NCBI GenBank assembly: GCA_024707405.1
Contig: JANPZU010000003.1
Coordinates: 620,001-684,000 of the forward strand
Origin: Luteimonas sp.
GTDB lineage: Bacteria > Pseudomonadota > Gammaproteobacteria > Xanthomonadales > Xanthomonadaceae
Direction of reading: 5' to 3'
DNA length: 64,000 nt
The notes under the pieces were generated by a model. It made no database searches, was not told the origin of the DNA, and was given only the letters and a program-made list of their open reading frames with translations. Of the stretch, positions 25,601 through 33,628 are shown piece by piece. The first letter of the stretch is position 1; every line of letters starts with the position of its first letter. The position numbers and the translations under genes were made by a program.

Positions 25601-25811
25601 GCCCGTCTTCGAGGATCTGGGTGACGCGCGTCTCGACGACTGCCGCCGATGCACCCGGATACGTCACTTCGACAGACACGATCGGCGGATCGATGTTGGG
25701 CAGCTCGCGTAGGGTGAGACGCATGAACGACATCGCCCCCAGCACCAGCAGCAGCAGGCTCATCACCACCGCGAACACGGGGCGCTGGATGGAAATGTCG
25801 GACAGTTTCAT
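22674..25811 (-). CDS. RND-type multidrug efflux transporter (HAE1/AcrB family)
   Basis: A 1045-residue inner-membrane proton-driven exporter with the RND repeat: a membrane helix, a large periplasmic domain, six helices, then the same again. MKLSDISIQRPVFAVVMSLL is the usual start. GLVVDDAIIVLENAQRR near residue 405 carries the proton-relay Asp pair. Later come GFMEGNTGRLFRELSVALAG and the second-half AAKNGILIVEFANQLRDEG. Six bases separate it from the adaptor gene upstream, so they form an operon. No TolC-like outer-membrane gene is next to it, so the pump must borrow one. Confidence 0.95.
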   Translation of the reverse strand: MKLSDISIQRPVFAVVMSLLLLVLGAMSFMRLTLRELPNIDPPIVSVEVTYPGASAAVVETRVTQILEDGLAGIEGIRTIQSSSRNGRSDVTIEFTLNRDIEAAANDVRDRVSRVMNRLPDEADPPQIAKVEADADVIIWLNMRSTNMDTMELTDYADRYIVDRLSSLDGVARVQLGGGQRYAMRIWLDRDAMAARGLTATDVENALRRENVELPAGRIESESRDFTLRVERGYQRPEQFAQVPLGRGDDGYVVRLGDIAKVELGPEERRAYLRSNGQPNVGLGIVRTSTANALDVARAARAEAEVIQQTLPEGTEIFVAFDGTTFIEASINRVYWTLAEAMALVFLVIWLFLGSLRAALIPAVTVPVCLVAAFIALYAFGFSINLLTLLALVLCIGLVVDDAIIVLENAQRRADLGEPPLVAAKRGTAQVAFAVIATTAVLVAVFLPVGFMEGNTGRLFRELSVALAGAVALSAFVALTLTPMMCSKLVRPHTKEIGFNAWMNRQLGRVSSGYGQRVSRLVEMPSGRLLVLVVGAMLLCGLVAALLFARVPSELAPTEDRGRFFVMVDGPEGAGFDYTVGQMQQVEKIVLGQVGGDGPIERANSRVPRGWGGSEEMHTGHVIVFLRDWSERKESTDEVVAGLRRELSALPGVQARANAPGGLIGGRGGQRYQLVLGGPDYAELAEWRDRVLQRIETNPNLLDADSDYKETRPQMRVNIDYLRAADLGVPVTEIGRTLETMMGSRRVTTYVQDGEEYYVMLQADRENRMTPADLANTYVRAGNGSLVPMSNLVTLTEIAEPGAFNRFNRLRAITISAGIAPGYSMGEALSWTRQMVAEELPDYAQIDWKGESREYQEAGGAILVTFTLALLIVYLVLAAQFESFIHPFVIMLTVPLAVLGALIGLWITGGTLNLFSQIGIVMLVGLAAKNGILIVEFANQLRDEGRTVREAIAEASAVRLRPILMTAAATIMGAVPLVVAGGPGSASRATIGVVIISGVAFATLLTLFVVPAFYALLAPFTRSPEALAKKLEQMEAETPQVSGHA

Positions 25812-25817
25812 CGTCGG

Positions 25818-26918
25818 TCAGCCCTCTTCCGCAGGCGCTGCTTCAGGCTGCGGCTGTTCCGCGTGCGGCGCTTCGGTGATCGACAGCCCCGCCCGCAGCT
25901 TGCCGGTGCCATCGACGACGATGCGATCGCCGGCCGACAGGCCCGAAACGATCTCGGCCTGTCCCGCACGACGCTCGCCGATGCCCACGATCACCCGCTC
26001 CACGGTGTCATCACCGCGCACGCGCCACACGAAGGTCTCGCGACCCACCTGCACCACGGAGATCTCCGGCACCACCAACGCATCGCGCTGCGGCCGCTCC
26101 AGTATCACCTGCACCAGCATGCCCGGCCGCAGGCGGCGCTCGGCATTGGGGAAGTCGCCGCGCACCACGACCGAACGCGTGGTGGGGTCGATGCGTGCGT
26201 CGATGGTGGACACCACGCCTTCGAACGCGGCACCGGGCCAGGCCACGCTGGTGCCGGTCAGCCGCTGGCCGACCGCAAGCTGCGACAGCTGCACCTCGGG
26301 CACCGGGAAGTCGACGTACACGCGGGAGATGTCGTCCAGCGTCGCGACCGCCGTGCCCGGCGTGACCAGCGAACCGGGGCTGACCTGGCGGATGCCGAGC
26401 ACGCCCGCGAACGGTGCGCGGATGTTGCGGTCGCCGATGTCGGCACGCATGCGTGCAACCTGCGCGCGCGCGGCATCGCGGGTGGCGCGCTGCGTGTCGA
26501 GCTGCGAACGTGCGATCAGCTGCTGCTGCACCAGTTCGCTGCCACGGCGGTACTGTTGCTCCGCCTCGTTGGCCGAGGCCTCGGCCGCCTGCAACGCGGC
26601 CTGCTGCTGGTTGCCGGACAGGGTGACCAGCACCGCGCCCGCGCGCACCTCGTCGCCGCTGTCGAAATGCACCCGCTCGACCGTCTCACTGACTTTCGCG
26701 GTGACCGTGACCGACTCGCGCGCATGCACCGTGCCGTTGGCGAAAAGCGTGTCGTTCCAGGGCGACACCCCGACCACCTGGGTCGTGACGATGGCCGCCG
26801 GCGCCACAGGCCCTGCCGGTGCGGCGCCCCCGCTGCCACCGCAGCCTGCCAGGAGCAAGGTACCCAGCATCGCGACAAGGATCGGGGTGGTCGACGTGGA
26901 ACGCGGTCGTTCAGGCAT
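25818..26918 (-). CDS. RND efflux periplasmic adaptor lipoprotein
   Basis: A 366-residue membrane fusion protein. Lipoprotein signal with lipobox LLAGC (Cys26). Barrel-sandwich and hairpin: VHFDSGDEVRAGAVLVTLSG, a helical hairpin (about 95-155), then NIRAPFAGVLGIRQVSPGSL, a beta-barrel and a membrane-proximal domain ending in GLSAGDRIVVDGTGKLRAG. It links the inner-membrane pump encoded directly downstream to an outer-membrane channel. The C-terminus is Glu/Ala-rich. Confidence 0.95.
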   Translation of the reverse strand: MPERPRSTSTTPILVAMLGTLLLAGCGGSGGAAPAGPVAPAAIVTTQVVGVSPWNDTLFANGTVHARESVTVTAKVSETVERVHFDSGDEVRAGAVLVTLSGNQQQAALQAAEASANEAEQQYRRGSELVQQQLIARSQLDTQRATRDAARAQVARMRADIGDRNIRAPFAGVLGIRQVSPGSLVTPGTAVATLDDISRVYVDFPVPEVQLSQLAVGQRLTGTSVAWPGAAFEGVVSTIDARIDPTTRSVVVRGDFPNAERRLRPGMLVQVILERPQRDALVVPEISVVQVGRETFVWRVRGDDTVERVIVGIGERRAGQAEIVSGLSAGDRIVVDGTGKLRAGLSITEAPHAEQPQPEAAPAEEG

Positions 26919-27104
26919 GGGCTGGCGGCATCACGGGGGAAATCCTGTCGATTTTATCCCGCCCATGTGTCGGGCACGTGTGCCTTTGGATGGCCCATGG
27001 AACACAGAATTGCCGTCAACCCATGGCCCCGCCAAGCGTTACCCGGCACCCTGCCGGTGAAGTCTTCACGCGCCAACCCCTTCCACCGCGCAAGGATCCC
27101 CGCC

Positions 27105-28064
27105 ATGGCCCTCCACGACAGCATCCTCGACACCATCGGCCGCACGCCGGTCGTGCGCCTGCATCGCATCGCCCCCGCCAACGTCGAACTTTTCGCCAAG
27201 GTCGAATCGTTCAACCCCGGTGGCTCGGTCAAGGATCGGCTCGCCCTCGCCATCATCCTCGACGCCGAAGCCAAGGGCCTGCTGAAGCCCGGCGACACCG
27301 TGGTCGAAGCCACTTCGGGCAATACCGGCGTGGCACTGGCGATGGTCTGCGCCGCGCGCGGCTACAAGTTCGTCGCGGTGATGGTGGAAACCTTCTCCAT
27401 CGAACGCCGCAAGCTGATGCGCGCCTATGGCGCCAAGGTCATCCTCACGCCTGCCGCCGAACGCGGCAGCGGCATGGTGCGTCGCGCCGAGGCGCTGGCA
27501 AAGCAGCACGGCTGGTTCCTCGCCCGCCAGTTCGAGAACGAAGCCAATCCCGCCTATCACCGGCAAACGACTGCCGCCGAGATCCTGCGCGATTTCGCCG
27601 GCCGTCGCCTCGACCATTTCGTCACCGGCTGGGGCACGGGCGGCACGCTCACCGGCGTGGGCGAAGTGCTCAAGGTCGCAAGGCCCGACGTGAAGGTCAC
27701 GCTGGCCGAACCGGCCGCAGCGCCGCTGGTGCAGGGCAAGGACTGGTCGCCGCACAAGATCCAGGGCTGGACGCCGGACTTCGTGCCCAAGGTGCTCAAT
27801 CCCGATGTCGCCGCGCAGGCCCTGTCGATCGCCGATGCCGATGCCATCGCGACCGCACGCCGGCTTGCCGCCGAGGAAGGCATCTTCGTCGGCATTTCCG
27901 CCGGCGCCACCGTGGCCGCCGCACTGCAGGTGGCGCAGCAGGCGAAGGATGGCGACGTAATCCTGGCGATGCTGCCCGACACCGGCGAGCGCTACTTCTC
28001 GACGCCATTGTTCGAAGGCGTCAACGAAGGCTCCGACGACGAGTGGCTGGCGTCGCTGGACTGA
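27105..28064 (+). CDS. cysK: Cysteine synthase A (O-acetylserine sulfhydrylase)
   Basis: A 319-residue PLP enzyme making cysteine from O-acetylserine and sulfide. Motifs: FNPGGSVKDRLA with the PLP-binding Lys (near residue 43), EATSGNTGVALAM, the phosphate loop GWGTGGTLTGVGEV and the C-terminal LPDTGERYFSTPLF. The start (MALHDSILDTIGRTPVVRLH) is standard. CysK is favoured over CysM by length and by the IQGWTPDFVPKVLN segment. The 186 bases upstream, shared with the divergent efflux operon, show no clear regulatory site. Confidence 0.92.
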   Translation: MALHDSILDTIGRTPVVRLHRIAPANVELFAKVESFNPGGSVKDRLALAIILDAEAKGLLKPGDTVVEATSGNTGVALAMVCAARGYKFVAVMVETFSIERRKLMRAYGAKVILTPAAERGSGMVRRAEALAKQHGWFLARQFENEANPAYHRQTTAAEILRDFAGRRLDHFVTGWGTGGTLTGVGEVLKVARPDVKVTLAEPAAAPLVQGKDWSPHKIQGWTPDFVPKVLNPDVAAQALSIADADAIATARRLAAEEGIFVGISAGATVAAALQVAQQAKDGDVILAMLPDTGERYFSTPLFEGVNEGSDDEWLASLD

Positions 28065-28098
28065 CCTGGCACCACGCGGTCACGTGACGCAATAAGAA

Positions 28099-28128
28099 AA
28101 GCCGGACGGGGATCCTCCCGCCCGGCTT
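28099..28128 (-). terminator. Terminator between cysK and the convergent secreted-protein gene
   Basis: AAGCCGG (28099-28105) pairs with CCGGCTT (28122-28128), with more GC pairing inside. On the minus strand TTTTCTTATT follows, ending the TonB receptor/secreted protein transcript; on the plus strand it can also stop cysK read-through. Confidence 0.65.
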
Positions 28129-28156
28129 GCTTCTCTGCACGATGCGCCGGCGGGGA

Positions 28157-28684
28157 TCAGTCCCCGGCAGCGGTACCCGCGGCTTCGCGTGTCACCAATG
28201 GCCAGTAGACCGAGAACGGCTCGTCGTCGGGATCGAGTTCCACCAGCCGCTCGTCCCAATGGTCGAGGGTCAAGGCCCAACGCGCCTTCTCGCCGCGCAC
28301 GTAATCCTCCAGATCCGGATAGAGTTGCTTGATCAGTTCGGCACGACTAAGTGGCAACGGCCTCGGGTTGGGCGGGCTGATGCTGACGATGGCGATGTCC
28401 CATGGCGAACCCGGCGAATGGTTGCCGGCGACGTAGATGGTCGAACTGATCGCAGCACCGTTGTCGACGCCGTACTGCACGATCGGCTTGTGGTATTTCT
28501 TGTACAGCGCCAGCCATTCGTCCTGTTTGCCCGGCGGGGTCTTGTAATAGGAAATGCCGACGCGGTTCTTGCCGACGCCGCGACCGTTCTGCCCTTGCGC
28601 GAACGCGCTGTCAATGCCGAAGGCGGCGAGGAAACCGAGTACCAGCGTGATCGCTGCGACCTTTCTTGCGGTTGGACTGCTCAT
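28157..28684 (-). CDS. Secreted protein of unknown function, paired with TonB receptor
   Basis: A 175-residue protein with signal peptide (KVAAITLVLGFLAAFG...SAFA, cleavage near residue 29). The mature part reads VGISYYKTPPGKQDEWLALY followed by a compact alpha/beta pattern, suggesting a small ferredoxin-like or NIPSNAP/dimeric barrel-like fold, but no motif identifies it. It starts 30 bases after the stop of the TonB-dependent receptor on the same strand and is followed by a terminator, so the two form an operon. A periplasmic partner in uptake or processing of the receptor's substrate is a reasonable guess only. Confidence 0.75.
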   Translation of the reverse strand: MSSPTARKVAAITLVLGFLAAFGIDSAFAQGQNGRGVGKNRVGISYYKTPPGKQDEWLALYKKYHKPIVQYGVDNGAAISSTIYVAGNHSPGSPWDIAIVSISPPNPRPLPLSRAELIKQLYPDLEDYVRGEKARWALTLDHWDERLVELDPDDEPFSVYWPLVTREAAGTAAGD

Positions 28685-28714
28685 GGGTGACTCCCTTGTT
28701 GTGTGCTGCGTGGG

Positions 28715-31681
28715 TCAGAGGCGGACGTTGAGACTGACGAAGTACTGCCGCCCGTAGATGTCGTAGACGTTGGCGTTGGTGGCGCCGGGGTTGTTGCCGA
28801 CCTGCGGAGGCTCCTTGTCGGCCACGTTGTTCACGCCGCCTCGGATCGACCACGTGGCATTGATCCGCCACGTGCCGTACAGGTCGAAGTAACTGTGCGA
28901 ACCGACGCCGGGCGTGGTGGAGTTGGGATTGGTCACGCGCGAGGCATGATGTTGCGCGCCGGTGTATCGCCAACGCAGCCCCAGCGACAGCGCGTCGAGG
29001 GAATAGTCCAGGTTGCTGGCCGCCTTCCAGCGCGGCAACGTGCCGATGGCGTTGGCGTAGTCGTATACCGGCCCGCCCTGTTCGAGCTGTTGTTCGAACC
29101 TGTCCACGTAAGTGACGATCGAGCGCAGGCCGATGCCGCCCCGCCCGGGGATCCAGCCCACTGCCGCCGAATCGATGCGCCAGTCGAACTGCAGGTCGAC
29201 GCCGGACGTGCGGTAGCCGCCAAGGTTCAACGTCGGCAGGTCGACGTTGGTGATCAGGCCGGTGACCGGATCCCGGCTGATCTGGCTGCAGTTGAAATTG
29301 GACTGCGCCAGGCCCGGATTGGACACGCCATCCTGATTGAAGCAGCGCGAGATGATCTGCGACGCGGCAATCGTGCCGATGACGTCTTCGATCCGGATGT
29401 CGTAGTAGTCCAACGCCGCCGACAGGCCCGACCACAACGGACTGGCCGACGAGGAACGCCACACCACGCCGAGCGTGTAGGTGTCGGCGGTCTCCGGCTG
29501 CAGCCCGACGTTGCCGGAACTCACCGCCAGGATTTCCTGCTGCAGGTTGTCGAACGTGTCGACCAGTCCCGCAGGCACGCCTTGCGCAAGGCACAACTGG
29601 CGCACTGCCGCCGCATCCGGGCCGGTACGTGCCTGGCTCTGGTAATGGCAGAGGTCTCCACCACCGCTGGCCACGGTACCGATACCCGGGATCGACACGC
29701 TCGGTGCGACGAACAACTCACCCACGCTCGGCGCGCGCACGGCGCGCTGGTAGCTGCCACGCACGTACAACGGTTCGGCGATCCCCCAATTGAAATCGAA
29801 CTTGTAGGTACTTACGCCGCCGGCATGCTGATAGTCGGAATAACGCCAGCCGAGCCCGATGTCGAACGACTTCGCCAACACCCGATCCGCCAGCAGCGGC
29901 AACAGGGTCTCGACGTAGGCCTCGTACACGTCGCTGCTGCCGCTGCTGGCGCCGGTGCGGAACACGCCGACGATGTCGCCCTGCTGCAACAAGCGGTCGG
30001 GCTGGAAGCGGTACTCGTCCTTGCGGTACCCCAGGCCCGTCGCGAAGCGGGCCTCGCCGGCAGGCAACGCGAACAACCGGCCTTCGAGGTTGCCCTCCAC
30101 CACGTCCTGTTCCAGCGTGGTGTGGCTGATCGGCCGCGCGACGAGGAAGCTGCGGCAACTGTCCGACAGCACCGACAGCCCGAAGGGGTTGTAGCCCCCT
30201 TCGCACAGGCTGGCCCCGCCATCGGGCGCATTGAGCAAAGCATTCAACGCCGACACCACCACCGATCCGCCGTTGCCCTCGACCAGGCGCGTGCGCCCAC
30301 GCGAGGCATGCACCTCCCAACGGCCATCGATGGCGGGCAGCGAACCCTTCACCCCGGCGAGGAACTGGTAGGTATCGAACTCGCGCTCGAAGGTGCGTGG
30401 CCCGGCCTCCTCCTGGAAACGCTTCTCGAACCGGAACGGCGCATCCGGATCCACGCGCGACGCGAGGATCGTGCGCAGGTCGTCGGGGATGAAAGGATTC
30501 GTCACCGGCACCCAGAAAGCATCGTTGCCCGCCTCCGCGCCGACCAGCGTTTCGGTGGTGACGTAACTGAACTGCCCGAACACGCTGATCGAATCGCTGA
30601 CATCGAACCGCGCACGGCCGAAGGCCGAATGCCGTTCCAACGGCACCTGGAGCCGCGCGAACTGGTTGAGGTTGTTGAGCTGGCGGCCGTTGTTGAACAA
30701 CAAGCCATCCGGGCCACGCCAGTTGAAGGGGACGTTGTTGGCGAGGAACAGGGTGCCGTCGTCGTTGAAGCCCAGCACCGAATTGAACGGCGCACGCCCG
30801 GCCGCGGCGCCGTACTGCGCGAACACCGCGTCCACCGCGGCCTGCGACGGCGGATTCACGCTCGGGCGATAGATGCCGGTCGGCAGCCTGAAATCCGTGC
30901 CGCCCTGTGCCAGCCGGAAGAACGGTCTCGCCATGAAATCGACGCCCTCACGGTCGGTATACGAGAACGACAGCACCGCATTGCCGCGTCCTTCGCCGAA
31001 GTTGCCTCCCCATGTGAGCGAATGGTCTCGGATGTCGCCGTCGCCCGAGTCGTACTGCGACAACTGCGACTCGATCGCCACGCCCTCGAAGGCATCGTCG
31101 AGCTTGACGTTCACCACGCCTGCGATCGCATCCGATCCGTACACCGCCGACGCACCGCCGGAGATGATCTCGATGTCCTGGATCAACGCTGTGGGAATGG
31201 TGTTCACGTCCACCACGCCCAGCACGTCGGAAGGCTGCAGCCTGCGGCCGTCCAGCAACACCAGGTTTCGCAGCGGCCCGAGGCCGCGCAGGTTGAGGCT
31301 TGCACGCCCGGTGCCTCCCCAACCCGCATTGGTCTGGTTGGCGCCGATGCCCAGCTGGGGCAGTTGGTTGAGCGCGACCTCGATCGTGGCCGCGCCGGTA
31401 TTGTCGAGCGCCTCGCGCGAGACCGTCGTGATCGGGCTGCTCGCGGTGTAGTCCTGGCGCACGATGCGCGATCCGGTGACGACGACTGCGTCGAGTTGCG
31501 ATGGCGATCGCGACGCATCGCCGTCCGTCGATGCGACGGCATTTACGTCAACAGCGCCTTCGCTGCTATCCGGCAACGGCACCTGCTGCGCCCATGCCGC
31601 GCCGGCCAGCACCTGTCCGATCAACAGGGCGAGCAAGGCCGTTCGCGGCACGTGGCGTGCCGCAGTCGTGTCTGCGTTCAT
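28715..31681 (-). CDS. TonB-dependent outer-membrane receptor
   Basis: A 988-residue receptor. Signal peptide of about 32 residues (ALLALLIGQVLAGAAWA), TonB-box-like DAVVVTGSRIVR near residue 65, and the plug domain (LNQLPQLGIGANQTN, LNLRGLGPLRNLVLLDGRR, SGGASAVYGSDAIAGVVNVK). The rest is the 22-strand barrel ending YFVSLNVRL. This large form with the VVVTGSRI start is common in Xanthomonads for oligosaccharide or peptide uptake. The ligand is not readable. It is followed by the secreted protein gene in the same transcript. Confidence 0.93.
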   Translation of the reverse strand: MNADTTAARHVPRTALLALLIGQVLAGAAWAQQVPLPDSSEGAVDVNAVASTDGDASRSPSQLDAVVVTGSRIVRQDYTASSPITTVSREALDNTGAATIEVALNQLPQLGIGANQTNAGWGGTGRASLNLRGLGPLRNLVLLDGRRLQPSDVLGVVDVNTIPTALIQDIEIISGGASAVYGSDAIAGVVNVKLDDAFEGVAIESQLSQYDSGDGDIRDHSLTWGGNFGEGRGNAVLSFSYTDREGVDFMARPFFRLAQGGTDFRLPTGIYRPSVNPPSQAAVDAVFAQYGAAAGRAPFNSVLGFNDDGTLFLANNVPFNWRGPDGLLFNNGRQLNNLNQFARLQVPLERHSAFGRARFDVSDSISVFGQFSYVTTETLVGAEAGNDAFWVPVTNPFIPDDLRTILASRVDPDAPFRFEKRFQEEAGPRTFEREFDTYQFLAGVKGSLPAIDGRWEVHASRGRTRLVEGNGGSVVVSALNALLNAPDGGASLCEGGYNPFGLSVLSDSCRSFLVARPISHTTLEQDVVEGNLEGRLFALPAGEARFATGLGYRKDEYRFQPDRLLQQGDIVGVFRTGASSGSSDVYEAYVETLLPLLADRVLAKSFDIGLGWRYSDYQHAGGVSTYKFDFNWGIAEPLYVRGSYQRAVRAPSVGELFVAPSVSIPGIGTVASGGGDLCHYQSQARTGPDAAAVRQLCLAQGVPAGLVDTFDNLQQEILAVSSGNVGLQPETADTYTLGVVWRSSSASPLWSGLSAALDYYDIRIEDVIGTIAASQIISRCFNQDGVSNPGLAQSNFNCSQISRDPVTGLITNVDLPTLNLGGYRTSGVDLQFDWRIDSAAVGWIPGRGGIGLRSIVTYVDRFEQQLEQGGPVYDYANAIGTLPRWKAASNLDYSLDALSLGLRWRYTGAQHHASRVTNPNSTTPGVGSHSYFDLYGTWRINATWSIRGGVNNVADKEPPQVGNNPGATNANVYDIYGRQYFVSLNVRL

Positions 31682-31827
31682 TGCATCTCATCCAGCGTGG
31701 GGAGGTCGCCGGAAGCCCCTGTTGCGCATCACGCCGCGCACGTTTCCGACATGATCGACTCTAGGCGCGCAACAGCGATACGTCCATGCGCATGGAGCGG
31801 TTTTTCAATGGCGTTTGCGCCTGTCGA

Positions 31828-31853
31828 CATGGCGCGTGGTTATGTGCGCCATG
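31828..31853. promoter_or_regulatory. 8-bp dyad in the gene-free stretch 31682-31980
   Basis: CATGGCGC (31828-31835) and GCGCCATG (31846-31853) form a perfect dyad with ten bases between the centres, about 150 bases upstream of the TonB receptor start. It has the shape of an operator rather than a terminator. Apart from this and the fba terminator I see nothing else in this stretch. Confidence 0.25.
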
Positions 31854-31930
31854 GTTGCATCGGCAACGGACAGGAATGACTTGCCTCGAACGAAATTAAA
31901 GGCATGAAAAACGCAATTCGGACTCAAACG

Positions 31931-31954
31931 AAAACGCCGGCTTTCGCCGGCGTT
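31931..31954 (-). terminator. Rho-independent terminator of the fba transcript
   Basis: Perfect 9-bp stem AACGCCGGC/GCCGGCGTT with a four-base loop; on the minus strand TTTTCGTTT follows. It lies 27 bases after the aldolase stop. Confidence 0.8.
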
Positions 31955-31980
31955 GCTGCACCATCCCCGGGAAGCGTCGG

Positions 31981-32991
31981 TCAGGCGCCTTCGTTCCACT
32001 TGCCCAAGGCAGCCAGGCCATTGGCTCTGGCACGCGCATACACGGTCTGCTGCGCCTTGCCGACGTTGCCGGCGAGATCCTGCGACCACAGCCTGAGCGC
32101 GGCCGACTGCATCGCACGTCCGTAGGAGAACGACAACGTCCACGGGTTGGGGCCGAGCCGGTTCATCGCGTCGAGGTGCGCGGTGGCTTGCTCGTCGCCC
32201 TGCCCGCCGGACAGGAACACGATGCCCGGCAGGATCGCCGGTACAGACGACTTCAGGCACATCAGCGTGGACTCGGCCACTTCCTCGACTGCTGCTTCCT
32301 CGCCACTGTCCTTGCCGGGCACCACCATCGACGCCTTGAGGATCGTGCCTTCGAGCATCACGTTCTGGTTGAACAGCGCGTCGAACAACGAACGCAGCAC
32401 CACCTCGTGCACTTCGTAACTGGTCTCGATGTCGTGGTCGCCATCCATCAGCACTTCCGGCTCCACCATCGGCACCAGCCCCTGCTCCTGGCACAGCGCG
32501 GCAAAGCGCGCCAGCGCGTGGCTGTTGGCCTCGATGCAGGTTCCCGAGGGAGTGTCGTCACCGATGTTGATCACCGCACGCCATTTCGCGAAGCGCGCAC
32601 CCAGCTTGTAGTACTCCTCCAGCCGCGCGCGCAGGCCGTCGAGACCTTCGGTGACCAGTTCACCCGCGAAACCCGCCAGCGCCTGCGTGCCCTTGTCGAC
32701 CTTGATGCCTGGGATGATCCCGTTCTCGGCCATCACTTTCGTGAAAGGCACGCCCGCCTTCGTGGTCTGGCGGATGGTTTCGTCGTACAGGATCGCGCCA
32801 CTGATGTATTCGCCCAGCTTAGGCGTGGTCAGCAGCAACTCGCGGTAGGCGCGACGGTTCTCTTCGTTGTTCGGGATACCGACGCTCTCGAAACGCTTGG
32901 CGATGGTCGCCGTGGATTCGTCGATGGCGATGATGCCCTTGCCAGGCGCGACCATGGCGCGCGCGGTGTCGGCAAGCTGTTCGATGCTCAT
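31981..32991 (-). CDS. fba: Class I fructose-bisphosphate aldolase
   Basis: A 336-residue Schiff-base aldolase of the animal/plant-like class I group. Signatures: GKGIIAIDESTATIAKRFES at the start, KWRAVINIGDDTPS, VPMVEPEVLMDGDHDIE, the active-site Lys in EGTILKASMVVPG and FLSGGQGDEQAT near the C-terminus. It splits fructose 1,6-bisphosphate in glycolysis. It is the last gene of the minus-strand glycolysis cluster (gap, pgk, pyk, fba) and ends at a good terminator. Confidence 0.96.
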   Translation of the reverse strand: MSIEQLADTARAMVAPGKGIIAIDESTATIAKRFESVGIPNNEENRRAYRELLLTTPKLGEYISGAILYDETIRQTTKAGVPFTKVMAENGIIPGIKVDKGTQALAGFAGELVTEGLDGLRARLEEYYKLGARFAKWRAVINIGDDTPSGTCIEANSHALARFAALCQEQGLVPMVEPEVLMDGDHDIETSYEVHEVVLRSLFDALFNQNVMLEGTILKASMVVPGKDSGEEAAVEEVAESTLMCLKSSVPAILPGIVFLSGGQGDEQATAHLDAMNRLGPNPWTLSFSYGRAMQSAALRLWSQDLAGNVGKAQQTVYARARANGLAALGKWNEGA

Positions 32992-33087
32992 GTCTGGATC
33001 TGGCCCGGAAGCGGGAAGCGGGCCGGGATTATACCGGCCGTTTCTTCCACCTCCCGTTGCAGCTGCAACAGGGATGGCTACCGCGAC

Positions 33088-33612
33088 TCATTCAGCCTCG
33101 CACCTGGAAAACCATTGCCGGGAGCGTTGTTCGCTTCGCTCCTGCTCGCGTCTAACCGCTTCCGGATCATCCGGATACTGGAAATCTTGGCGCGTGAACA
33201 CGAACGGCAAAGTCGTCGTGCGGATGGGCTGCCGCATCTGGTTGCGCTCTCCCGGCTCGAACCGCATGCCACGCACTGCGGCGAGCACCGCCTCGGTTTG
33301 TCCATTGACGATCGTCGCGCGCTGGCTTGCCTGCGTGGCACCGCGCGCACTGCGCCTGACAAAACCTGTTCGCGACCGCAGCATGCTTGCATCGATCACA
33401 CCACCTGTTCCGTCGATCACGTATTCAACGACGAAGCAGCCTTCCATCCCTGCGAACAGCGCCTGGGGCGTGAAATCCGGCGCAGCCTCGACCACCGGCC
33501 GCCACCACGCATCGCGTTCGGCAACCACGACCTGCACGGGCTCCGCGGCGGATGCCGCCTGCAGGCAGGCGAGCCCGAATACCAACACCACGCGCGACAG
33601 AAACAACGACAT
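33088..33612 (-). CDS. Periplasmic protein with TonB C-terminal-like domain
   Basis: A 174-residue protein with a signal peptide (MSLFLSRVVLVFGLACLQAA, then SAA). FTPQALFAGMEGCFVVEYVI then DGTGGVIDASML matches the TonB C-terminal domain pattern (processing of 'g.v...V.i..dG.v....v'), but it lacks the membrane anchor plus proline-rich spacer of a true TonB, so it probably does not energise receptors by itself. It starts 16 bases after the pyk stop, so it is expressed with pyk. ATG 33612 was chosen because it opens the signal peptide. Confidence 0.8.
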   Translation of the reverse strand: MSLFLSRVVLVFGLACLQAASAAEPVQVVVAERDAWWRPVVEAAPDFTPQALFAGMEGCFVVEYVIDGTGGVIDASMLRSRTGFVRRSARGATQASQRATIVNGQTEAVLAAVRGMRFEPGERNQMRQPIRTTTLPFVFTRQDFQYPDDPEAVRREQERSEQRSRQWFSRCEAE

Positions 33613-33628
33613 GAACCATCCCCTCTGG

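Noticed and set aside
28703..31879. 1058-codon open frame on the plus strand opposite the TonB receptor
   Set aside because: It is a shadow of the high-GC receptor gene: composition is Arg/His/Gly-rich, no known domain is visible, and the minus-strand frame has a signal peptide, plug and barrel.
33088..33612. Full TonB energy transducer
   Set aside because: It has a cleavable signal peptide and no N-terminal anchor plus Pro-rich spacer; only the C-terminal domain pattern is present.
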